A stretch of DNA of 64,000 nucleotides, taken from assembly GCA_026075535.2 (NCBI GenBank), contig AP026542.1, forward strand, positions 1,054,001-1,118,000, read 5' to 3'. The notes under the pieces are model-generated. The model was given only the letters and a program-made list of their open reading frames with translations, was not told the DNA's origin and made no database searches. The stretch is from Tricholoma matsutake (Eukaryota; Basidiomycota; Agaricomycetes; Agaricales; Tricholomataceae). The translations under genes and the position numbers were made by a program. Shown here one piece after another: positions 11,324 to 21,327 of the stretch (position 1 is the first letter of the stretch; each line of letters starts with the position of its first letter).

Positions 11324-12010
11324 ATTGTCAACCTCTATTCTATACTCAGTCTTCTTGGGAATTAGGCTGGCAACTGCCAATGGTGAGACAGTACTCAGTG
11401 TCTCACTCACATTGTTTACAATGTCTGACACTGGCTGAAAGCAAATGGATCTGGTCACCAAAGCTCACAATGAGAACAGTGAATCTTATGGACCTCATTC
11501 TTTCTGGTATCTTCTTCCTTAATGCTCACGGGGTTGAGATCGTAGCTATGGGTTGCCGCCAACACCACTCCATACTTGTCATTGTTGACCTCTATTCTAG
11601 GTTCAGTCTTCTTGGGAATTAGGCTGGAAACTGCCAATGGTGAGGCAGTACTCAGTGTCTTGCTCACACTGTCTACAACATCTGAAACTGGCTGAAAGAA
11701 CAAATGCATCTGGTCACCAAAGCTCACAATGAGAACAGGAAATCTTATGGACTTCATTATTTTCTTCCTTTTCTGGCCCTTGGACCTCGATGCTCATGGA
11801 ATCAAGATTGTAGCTGTTGGCCACTGACACTGCTCTATTGTCAACCTCTAATCAAGATTCAGTCTTCTCATGGATTGGGCTGGCAACTGTGGATGGTGAT
11901 ATGGTACTCAATGTCTCACTCACACTCTCTGAAATTGGCTGGAATAGCACATGGATCTGGTCACTAAGGTTCATGATGAGAACAGCAGATGCACCTCATT
12001 CTTTCCATGG
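11324..12010. repeat. ~256-bp tandem repeat, about 2.7 copies
   Basis: Units begin at 11324, 11581 and 11837 (ATTGT[CT][AG]ACCTCTA...), giving spacings of 257 and 256 bp. Conserved blocks within each unit include GGCTGGCAACTGCCAATGG and CAATGAGAACAG. The array begins directly after the SINE 3' end. It lies in the 3' part of a decayed minus-strand gene, where each unit encodes a QPVSD..V..VS.TLST module. Confidence 0.85.
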
Positions 12011-12960
12011 TTCTCCTCCTCTTCCACCACCTCAAATTCAAATAAGGATATATGTTTCTCTATCCCAAAATTCTCACTCATACCCAGCTCTGCAGCAAGA
12101 CTATGATGGAACTGCTGAGAACCATGCATGGTATCAATGTTGTTGATGGACATCTGATTTATTTCAGACTCCAGTCAATATTTAGTTCCCTCTAACATAG
12201 TGTATTCCCCCTTCAACTTGTTAAGTTCCCCATTGGTGACTTGAAGACTCTCTTGGAGTGAAACAATCTGGCTTGCATATTTGGCACTCTCCTCGAGCCA
12301 CTTGTTCTTGCTGTCCTTATGAGAACCCACGGCTATCTGCAGTTTGGCAATACTTCCCTCATGATTCAATATTGTGGTCAAGAGTAATTTGAATTCCTCT
12401 GAGCATAACATGTATGATCAGAATGACCCAAAAGCAAAAAAAAATAAAAAAGAAGTTGTACTATATTTCTTTCTCTTCTCCTGTTCCATTGCAGTATGTT
12501 TCATGTGTTCTTCCATCCATTTTGCAGTTTTACTTGCAACTTTCTCCTCCAGTTCCTTGATCAGCTCCAGGTGGTTAGACTATGAGGATGATGATTAGAG
12601 CTAAGTGTAAACATTGAGTAACTCACAAACCTGGTTTAATTTTAACTTTGCATTCTTCTTTCACATTGCTGTCAACTCATTACATGTTCTCTGCAACTGC
12701 TCGCACAGCTCTGCCAACTGACAGTCATGCTTGTTGGTTGGCTGATACTGCAGCTGCTGTTCCATACTACTTATCCAGTATTTCAGCTCCTTGATATCCC
12801 CCATAAGCTCTATTCTCTGCAGGTCAAGGGTTGCATTGTCCTGCTGAAGTGCCAAAATCTCCTCCAGAACCACAGCATGCTCTTCTTGAAGAGTTGTGAG
12901 TTCCTCAACTGTCACACTACCCTTCTGTCAAAATGCATCCATGTCTGTCAAATCTGCCCC
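11330..12960 (-). pseudogene. Decayed coiled-coil protein gene with repeat modules
   Basis: On minus, heptad-rich segments at 12915-12661 (EELTTLQEEHAVVLEEILAL), about 12595-12470 (LELIKELEEKVASKTAKW) and 12411-12175 (QIVSLQESLQVTNGELNKLK) predict an extended coiled coil. A plausible intron lies between the first two (donor GTTTGTGAG, acceptor TTAG, about 12598-12640). The C-terminal part consists of the ~85-residue repeat modules (SLIPKKTE.RIEV). Unit lengths of 256-257 bp are not multiples of three, so frames shift from unit to unit. A TGA follows an ATG-containing segment near 12930. Likely a decayed cytoskeletal or structural-type host gene or a TE passenger; function unknown. Confidence 0.5.
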
Positions 12961-13215
12961 TATCGTTGATTTTGCCTAGGCCTGGACTTGCTTTGAAATT
13001 TGGTGGTTATAGCGATCCAGGCTGCTGGTTCTGGGCAAGCAGCCTTGTTGGCCTCCATCACTAGAGGCTGTTAGGGTCGCATTGGAGAGAATGGAAGAGG
13101 TTGGCATATTGGTTATAACTTATTGCCTCAAGAGTTAGGTCAGTTGCACCATGGTTTGAAATATCCTCTTTCTGCAGCAAATTAAGCTACCTGCCAAAAG
13201 TCAAAGAACTGCCAC

Positions 13216-14303
13216 TAAGGAGTGACACGGGTAACCCTCTGGTATAATTTCCCATACCCATACCCATACCCATGAACACCATACCCATATGGATATGGGT
13301 GTGGTGTTTATCACCGGCTTGCTCAGGTTACCCATGGGTGGTCCTGTGTCCATTGGCACCTGCTATCCACCCTGTGAGCAGTGGCTCACAGTGGCGGTGA
13401 TGGGTGCTGGGTTGCTGCTCGTTCATTGTCATTGTAGTCCCTCATCATCTCCACCACAAACCACCCTATGAGCAGCTGCTCATAGGCATGTCATTTGTGG
13501 CCACCTCATCCTCCTCATCCCCCCCTTGCCACCATCATCTGCCCTTGTTCCCCTCATTATTTCATCCACCCTCATCATCTCACCTCCCCCTTGTTATCTC
13601 ACCTCCCCCTTGTCATCTTACCCCCTCATCCCCCCTTGTTCATCATTTCAACCCTCTCCTTGTCCCCTACTCATCCCCCAACCCTCCCCTATTGTCGTCA
13701 GCCCCATTCCGCCCATGATCCACCCCACAAGCAGTGGCTCATGAGGCTGGGGGCAGGTGGTCTGTTGTCTGTTGTCTGGCACCATTTCGGTGGGTGTTGT
13801 CTCCATTATAGCCTATAGTTTAAGACCTAGTAGATAAAAGAAAGAGATTAGTTACTTTATATAATCAAAATCAAATGAAAAGAAAAACTTACGTAGGGCC
13901 CATCCATCCATCTGTTGTTACCCAGTAGATTAGGACCTGAAAAACAAAAGAAAGAGTAGTAAGTTTATAAAAACAAGAAACATATGAAACAAAAAACTTA
14001 CCACAGCCCAAATGATGATTCCATTGTTTGGGCCTTGTTGTCGGCACCAGAGAAGTTGGCAGAAACCTCTGTCTCACTTTTGAGGCAAGGGAGGGGCATT
14101 GGATGGGCCGTGTATGTCATTGTAGACAAAAGTGTAACCTAATCAACAGACTCACATGACCGGAATCCCAGTACCAGCATACCCATAACACCATGGAAAA
14201 GGGTATGGTGTTGCGCGGGTACAGCAATCTGGAACTGTACCCATACCCGAGTGTACCCATGACCAGATATCCACGGTGTTACCCATACCCATGTCACACC
14301 CTA
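13216..14303. mobile_element. Non-autonomous hAT-like DNA transposon, 1088 bp
   Basis: Flanked by a perfect 8-bp duplication ACTGCCAC at 13208-13215 and 14304-14311. The ends are inverted: TAAGGAGTGACACGGGTA at the left and, on the opposite strand, TAGGGTGTGACATGGGTA at the right (14 of 18 identical). Subterminal CCCATA repeats occur on both sides (13250-13300 and 14250-14290). The interior holds pyrimidine-rich satellite (13500-13690) and three palindromes of the dispersed family, with no transposase. 8-bp duplications and these ends fit the hAT superfamily. Confidence 0.9.
13367..13750. repeat. Dispersed palindrome family, cluster 2, inside the hAT-like element
   Basis: Imperfect palindromes at 13367-13396, 13461-13486 and 13720-13750 with TGAGCA..TGCTCA-like cores, separated by a CCTCATC/CCCCTTG pyrimidine-rich array (13500-13690). 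Confidence 0.75.
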
Positions 14304-14311
14304 ACTGCCAC

Positions 14312-15060
14312 CACATCAAAACTCACCATTTTGAATGTAAGTTGTACAGAAGCATCTGAGGTGGGACACCAGTATGATATATATGGTACGATGCCACATC
14401 TACCCTTTGGTGATCACTCCTTTCATGATGCAAGGCTGGACTGGCACAAATGAAATGCAAGAGACCATCCCCTTTGTCTATACCAAATATTAGCACATTA
14501 AATGAATTCAAACAATCAATGTATACACATTGGAGAGGTGGCACATACCAAGGTCCTCACTGATATGATGCTCATGATCTTTTGTAATTCAACCCTGTAT
14601 ACGATTCCAAATGACCAGCAATACAGTGTATACTAACCATGAGCATTACTGTGTTGTAAGCCTGGCTTATGTAACATCATTGATGCCTGTTTGTACACAT
14701 CTATTCTTTGGACCTTATTTACTACAACGTATGAGGATTTCCCCATTCTTCCTTTCCCCCTTCTCACTTCCCTAGAAACTCTGCTTTGTTGTATTTCTCA
14801 CTTCTAATTGCACATCATTGTCTTGTTATATTGCATGGTTAGCAGTGAGTTCCCTCATTCTCTCCCTTTCTGTTCCTCCCCCCAGTGTTTCCTAGCCCAA
14901 CTAAGGGCTAGGCTTCCACCTTTTTTTTAAATCTAAACAATGACATGTTTCTCCTTTTGTACTTACAAACTTGATTTTAATGACAGCGAGAATGCTGTCT
15001 CAGAAACCATAAGTTTGAATCCTGCTTACTACTCATAGTAGGGCATTGAACACCTTTACA
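14312..15060. other. No recognisable gene
   Basis: No supported reading frame. A B-box-like AGTTTGAATCCTGC at about 15011-15024 hints at a tRNA-derived fragment, but no matching A box was found. A T run lies near 14920. Confidence 0.4.
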
Positions 15061-16280
15061 CCACTGACGTGTTTACTCTACTGCCACCTCGTGCCTCTGT
15101 CGTAGCAAACGATGCACATACACTCACTCCTGCTCCTCATGCCTCCGTCATAGCAAATGATGCACATATACTCACTCCACCTACTCCTGCCTCTGTTGTG
15201 CCAAACGAAGTGCATACAATCACTCCAACACCTCCAACCTTTATTCCTGCTAGACACAGATGAACATCTTCTTCCTTATCTGATGACTACCTCATAATCC
15301 CTTCCATATCCAAGATGTCACTCTCCTCCGCTCTCGCTGTACTAAGCCTGAACAATGGCAAATGGTCGATGATCTCTGCAGGAAACATGACACCCAAATT
15401 ATTGCACCAGTTTGAACATCACATGCATGGCTATCTTCACAACAAGGATGGGCTTGATGCAAAAGGCTATGTCGATCATATTGTCTACTCATTCAAAGAC
15501 CTGTTGTTCTCAAACTGGTATCAATCCCAGCAAGATCTGTTGTCAGTACTGTCCTTCACCAACTTCATGGTGAAAGTCTGTGCTCATTGGCTGCCTAAAG
15601 ATCTGGTCCAGAAAGTATGCTCCATGAAACAGCACAAAACCCCCTTCTCCAATTTCATCAACTCCCTGCACTGAGATAACCTGCTGCTGAAAGGAGGTCA
15701 ATACCATCTCTCCCCTGACCAACTTCGCACTCAGATTGAATCAAACATCTTGCCTGAGCTCCCCACTGCTGCATTCAATCAGTGGAAGGACAACCACGAT
15801 TCCTCTGATGATGAAGCAGAAGAGAAAATCAATGTGAATGCTGACCCAGATGCTGCTGTGGCAGCCATGGTTGTGAAAGCGGCCTTGGACGCACTGAAGT
15901 CAGAAGAAAAGCTGCAATCTTTCATCAATACATTGACAAAGCTTGATCAAAAGCTCATTGAAGACAGGAATGTTTGCAAGCGTGATGCTGAAGACACAGT
16001 GAGAAGCCTGAAGTGCTCCAGCTCAGCTGTGGGCCTGGCAGATAGCTCAATATTGGCACCATATAATTGAACCCAAACGGCAAACACTTCCTGAATCCAA
16101 ACCATGACTTCTACCACCCATCCACTGAAATTAATGGATCATGAGAGAAAGTACCTTGAGACTTACAATGGGTGTAAGAAATGCCAAGGGTTCTACATGC
16201 TGGATGGCCATGCCTGTGAATTCCCTAATGGCAAAGGATATGTTGAGCAATCTATGGTGACAGTAAACAAGGCATGATGA
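15060..16280 (+). pseudogene. Retrotransposon gag relic with degenerate zinc knuckle
   Basis: A Pro/Thr-rich repeat leader (15069-15263, ASVVANDAHTLTPAP repeated three times) is followed by a gag-like domain at 15315-16070 (LLHQFEHHMHGYLHNKDGL; SQQDLLSVLSFTNFMVKVC; later LLLKGGQYHLSPDQLRTQIE). A TGA at about 15672 splits it. An acidic segment (DSSDDEAEE) and a helical C-terminal part follow. Near 16160-16260 a zinc-binding motif reads GCKKCQGFYMLDGHACEFPN, a CxxC...H...C pattern I associate with gag proteins of basidiomycete LTR elements. No protease, RT or integrase follows in order, so the rest of the element is lost or unrecognisable. Confidence 0.6.
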
Positions 16281-18028
16281 TGCATCAAACTGCCCAACAA
16301 TGGAAGGTGTTTCAGCAGATGGCAAGGTACATCTTGCTTGCTCATGCGTCATTCTATTCTTGATTACACTATACAGCAATTGTCAATCTCAGAAAAGGCT
16401 TGGGGGAAATCAAGGGTGATAGAACCTGGTCTACTCAACACTCATTCACTAGGAAATGTGAGGATAGGTTGCCTGCTGCACAGTTGTTCTCATCACTTAT
16501 ATGCAGGGGTCATCTGATGGACATAGTAATGTTATTGGTAGAGCACCAATTGCAGAGAACCCAACAGGTATATGTCCTGCACAAGTGGCGGTGGGGCAAT
16601 TCTACAAACTGACATATGCACTGCCCTCTTATTGGGTCCAGTTAATGCAGCTACAAAAACTAATCCCTCAAATGCCATGTTGATTGACCAAGTGAGTCTT
16701 CCTTTGTCCGCAAATGCTCAGCTGACATATTGTAATCATCTAATTCTATCTCTGGCAGAATGATGGTCATGATCATCACCAACTTTCCATCCACATTCCA
16801 AATGCCCTAGCAAACCCATTTGCCCACATTCCATAGCCCTCCCGCTAGGCACTAATCCAAGGCCATGATGCTGAGCCTGCACCATCTTCCCCTCTAGGTT
16901 GAAACATGCTTGCCCAAACCAGATGTCAAATTGGGCATCGATGGCGCTACACCATTCAGCTCATTCCACAAATGGGCCTTCTCAATCTGTGTGGCCCCAT
17001 CAAAGCTTTAGCCACATCATCCACAGCAACACCACATATGCACCCTGCCACTCCACTTGCTTATCCTTTGATGATCATGTACTAAGTGTCAAACCTTGTA
17101 GCAGAGGATTTAATGGTGAGTCTCTACCACTTGTATACTTACATGAAAATACATACTCATGCTGCTGCTATGTCTCATAGGTCTGGTATGTAATCTGAGT
17201 CCATTAGCTTCTGGGAGCTGGCTTCTCTCCAGAATATTGAACTGATGATTTGATGAGGGAGATGGAGGGCAGGCTGGATTCAGCAGTCATGGTGATAATT
17301 TCCAAGGAGAAATTACAGAGGGATGGCAAGCAAGAGGGTGTCAAAAGACAAAGGGAAGAGGGGGGGAACATGTTGGGAATCCTGATTCCATTAAGTTGTG
17401 ATCCAAGATCTAAGTGATCGGACCAATCAAAGGATGACATAGTAATGTCGAGTGGCTAGGAGATTTTCTACCATCAGTCAAATATGACAGGAGTGGCCCA
17501 TAACCTGTAGAAAGTCAATCCTAGCATATATGTATAAGTCACTTAGGTGGTTGTGCAACTATCTACTATATATAAGTATCATGTTAAACAAACAAGAGAG
17601 TATCATAAAGGTATCCACTGCATGGATCTGTACATGCACCTCAAAGGGACATGCTAAATATAGCACTTACATCAAAAATCATGCTGATGTCTGTATTCAG
17701 CAATATGGTGTTTGCAGATGCTCACGGTGTATTTCTCAACATCCACCAGAGTCATCGATCAGTTCTGATAACAATCTATGAGCACACCAGGCTGAACTAG
17801 CACAACCTTTCCCAACCTTCCCCACTGACAATGCACCCAAACCCAATGAGCCCAAACCCAACAATGAGCCCAACTCACACACCTCGCAAAGTATACATGC
17901 CTTCAGAACAACCTCACCCCTCCTTTTGATGTTATTAGCACAAGGGTTTGGATTGCTGACTCAGACCCAGAATAAGAGCTCAGCCCTCCTAGGGACATCT
18001 CTGTGAGAACAACAAGAAGTACAAATAC
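16281..18028. other. No assignable gene
   Basis: Short open stretches only, none with recognisable domains. Near 17511-17530 the sequence AGTCAATCCTAGCA resembles the start of the Copia LTR at 59791, possibly a fragment of the same LTR family. Confidence 0.4.
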
Positions 18029-18480
18029 TTGCTGCCCTTGCTACTGTGCTTGTCTGGAAACATGAAGTCATGGCCACTGTGCCACTTAGCCAGGTGTCTG
18101 CACAAGGACAGCCTCTACAGGTCATTGCATATGCTCACTTTTATAACAATAATGTTTCACAGCAGCAGGAACCTTCTCAACCTAATAACAAGTCAGAACC
18201 TTGGGAGATCTCGACTACAGGGAATTGTTGCCTTGATGATGGCCCAGAGAACAGCTCTCTGAAACTTGAGTGGAGGGATGTGAACCCACTTCACGATGAG
18301 GTGACGGCCACACTGGTGGCTGCTGCTCACAGTGATCCTTCTTCACTTCTGTCTGGGGAACCCAATGGTTATGCCACATTCGATTTGTATGTCCAGGTCA
18401 AAAAATTTAAGCCAAACCTGTCTCATCCCACTTTAGGGATGACTGGCCCTTTGACCACCACACCACAATTGTATCAATGA
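18029..18480 (+). CDS. Hypothetical ORF upstream of the deaminase-like gene
   Basis: An open frame of 144 codons (18046-18480) with no recognised domain; it contains SLKLEWRDVNPLHDEVTATL. It lies in the same orientation as, and just upstream of, the deaminase-like gene and may be an upstream exon of it, but no splice junction could be fixed. Function unknown. Confidence 0.3.
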
Positions 18481-18489
18481 TGTTGAATT

Positions 18490-21012
18490 ACTCACACTTG
18501 GGAGCCAATGGGCCAATTGAGGTTCCCACACTCTTTCAAACCTATATCACTGCTGCATGTGCTCTGAAAATCAAATGCTGATTCAATGATCCACTTTCTG
18601 CACCCTTCATCGAGTCTTTCCATGGTAGCAACCTATCTTTCAAGTTCTGCAATGATGTTTACCCAGAAAAGTATACTAAATCAGACCTATATCTATGTGA
18701 GATATTACACCACACCAATGGGCTTCCCAACTTTGCAGGCAAACTACCTGCCTTGCTCACACGAAAAGCAGTAGTAGGCCTGGGCAGGCCATCCAGGCCA
18801 TTCAAGCTTTACACCACAGAAACCTCCACCAAAATTCATTGGCTCTAGTGTTGCCATAGCTTGAGCCACATTTTTTGCTATCTTGGGAAATAAATTATGT
18901 AAAATCACTAAAATATTTGAGGAACTAGATCCCATCAAAAGCCAAGGGGTCTCCTGCCTATGGAGAAGTGGTTCCTGAGAATATCTCAGGAACTGCTTCT
19001 CCAGTTGCTTAGAGTTGGCAGGAGACCCCTCAGCTTTTGATGGGATCTAGCTCCTCAAATATGTTAGTGACTTTATGTACTTTATTTCCAAAGATAGCAA
19101 AAAACGCAGCTTGAGCCATGGCAACACTAATTGGCTCTTGTGCCACCTTCTTTTATACTTCAGAAAAGCCCTGAATGCCCTGCAGGCAACACAGGAGGCT
19201 GTTAATCAGGCTGTTGACTCAGGGTGGTCTTCCCAAAGCCATAGAAAGCCAAAGAAAAATAGAAACCCAAAGCATGCCATGCAAGGAACAACCCTGGAGG
19301 ATGTCCCCCAGGCCTTAGATACTGCTGTTTGTTTTGGACATTGGCTGCATGCCCTGGTTCAAAGCTGCACTCTTGAGGCCCACTTGTGAGTGCTTGAAAT
19401 CTTGGGGAAGTTGCTGCAGGCAGAGAAAGTAGGAGGTGGTGGTGATGGCAAGGAGCCTGATGCAGACCTGCAAGGTGTTTATGCCCAAACCCATCAAAAC
19501 AATGGGGGCCAAGAGATCAAAATCCCACTGTGGGAGTCATATATGAACCCGCTGAAGCTCCTGGTATCTCATTTCAATGCCATTGACATCCTCCACTGTC
19601 ATGTCAATGGCACACATTTTACAGGTTACTCTGGGGTAATCATCAAGGTTTTCCCTCCTCCACCCATCACCAGACATCTACTTAGTTGGAAAGACTTGTT
19701 ATGGTCAAAGGACTTCCCTGACAGTCCAAAATCAGGAGCAGGAGCATCAGCCTCTGTCAAACTCTCTAATGAGGATATAATCACATTTTTGGAGAAGTTG
19801 AAGGAGAAAAGTACCTTACTGCAGGATGCCAAATGTAGATTACAGAAGTGTGGGTCAGATATGGGCTTGTTTGATGGCATCATTGAAAGCCTGAAAAGGG
19901 ACTTGGAGGAGCTTTTGGGTCATGTTGACATCCAGGCTTTCATCCTGGAGACAGTGTCAGACATCAAAGAGATCTCCAACCTTGCCAAGGAAGCCTGCCT
20001 GTTGGTAAAACAATACACAATCGACTGGATGATGGACTCCAAGTCGCTCTCAGGCTTGGGGAATGCCGTCTTTTCTGCAGGATCAAAGGAAAATGATGAG
20101 AGGGGACATTTGAAAGTGTTATTGGAGAAGGCCATGATAAATGCCAGGGACACAGTGCTTGAGTTCAAGATGAGGACAAAGGAGAGTCCAGACATGGGTG
20201 AGTTTGTGCAAATCATTGCCAGCCTGAACAACAAATTGAAGAAGCTTGCCATGGATATCCATAATGAGGAGTTCATCAAGGATATCTGTGATGGCACCCA
20301 TTGCATTAGCAGGGCTGCCACAGCAGCCAAGCAATCGGCTAGTAGTTCTGTAATTATTGAGTTGACCAATGCACTCATACCCTCATATGCTGCCACAACC
20401 TTTATCGCAAATTGGGAAAGAATTATCAAGGAATGTGGTTTTTCTGGGGTGGAACACTGTGAGGCTCTGCTTTCCTGCATCTGCTGTGTCTGTGATAAAT
20501 CTAATGTTTTTCATGAATCAGTACACAACATCCTTGCAATGCTTGAGAAGATGGGGGTGGACTTCATGGTGCATGGTGTTTGTTTTCTGCTCTTCTGCAC
20601 CCTTTGATCTTTTACAATGTAGTGTGCTTTGCATGTCATAGGAGTTTCTAAGCCATGCTGCCTGTTTTGCCATCGCCTGCTTGAGAAGTTATCAGTGCAT
20701 TTGTCACCAGATAAATTCATTTTAAAGGGCTCTCACATTGGGGTTTTACCATGCTCATTGCCGCAGTGGGTTCCAGATAGGATTGTTCATGAGATGAACA
20801 TGGAATTTGGGCTTCACCTGAGAGGACTATTTATTGAATTGCTTCAGTCCAACTCAAAATCAAGGTGGATTTGCATGAAATCCTCAGCTTCAAGCAAACT
20901 TTCCTCTGACAGTCTTGAATTCCAGGAGCCAATGTTTTTGACTATTGCCACCCTTAACCAGGTTAACAGGGTTTCAGCCACGAGCCAACAGCATGATTCA
21001 TGGGATGATTAA
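18490..21012 (+). pseudogene. OTT_1508-like deaminase-family gene, MITE-interrupted
   Basis: A long plus-strand gene. N-terminal part: 18490-18845 and 19138-19386 (LPALLTRKAVVGLGRPSRPF; LYFRKALNALQATQEAV). Central helical part: 19390-20450. Deaminase-like zinc motifs: H-C-E at 20455-20463 and, after an intron, SKPCCLFC at 20647-20670. The intron is 20576-20641 (donor GTGTTTG, acceptor CATAG), and the flanking codons join in frame. The HxE plus CxxC arrangement and the SKPxC context resemble the OTT_1508-like deaminase family, known to be expanded in basidiomycetes; substrate unknown. Damage: TGA codons at about 18579 and 19387, and a 284-bp MITE (18846-19129). The frame is continuous across the pre-insertion site. 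C-terminal exon ends at 21012. Confidence 0.6.
18846..19129. mobile_element. hAT-like MITE, 284 bp foldback, in the deaminase gene
   Basis: Perfect 8-bp duplication ATTGGCTC at 18838-18845 and 19130-19137. Ends are inverted: TAGTGTTGCCATAGCTTGAG at left matches the complement of the right end (TAGTGTTGCCATGGCTCAAG) with few changes. The arms extend for over 100 bp, so the whole element can fold into a long hairpin. A related element with the same TAGTGTTGCCA ends lies at 28582-28745. Confidence 0.95.
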
Positions 21013-21327
21013 AGACCTAGTTGTTAAATTGCACATGATTTGGATGCAAAGCAATGTGGAAGGGGAATCAGATGCACCCATCGACTTCTCTGTTCCTGTA
21101 CATTTCCCATGGACTCCTTGATGTGGTCACATATTCCCGAGTATTGGTATACATTCCCTCTTTCATACTTTTGTCATTCATTCACATTACTTACAAACCT
21201 CTTACCCAACATGGACAGGTTTTGGTTTTTGGTTTTCCTTTGTCTTCTTCAAATGCTTTTACTTATTTTATGTGATCCTCCTTGAGATTCTAGGTACCCA
21301 TAGCCTTTTTCAAATTCACATACATAT

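Noticed and set aside
13250..13310. CCCATA repeats as telomere sequence
   Set aside because: Fungal telomeres are usually TTAGGG; these repeats are subterminal to a hAT-like element and occur at both of its ends.
14985..15030. SINE or tRNA fragment with B-box-like AGTTTGAATCC
   Set aside because: No matching A box, tail or duplication; a similar lone B box on minus at about 44640 shows the match alone is weak.
19920..20480. Minus-strand 186-codon frame opposite the deaminase-like gene
   Set aside because: The plus-strand frame carries the HxE motif and splices cleanly to the CxxC exon; the minus frame has no recognisable content.
21013..21327. 5' end of the hAT transposon
   Set aside because: Looked for the complement of the 3' end (TAGTGATGTGCAGGG) and did not find it, so no left boundary is claimed.
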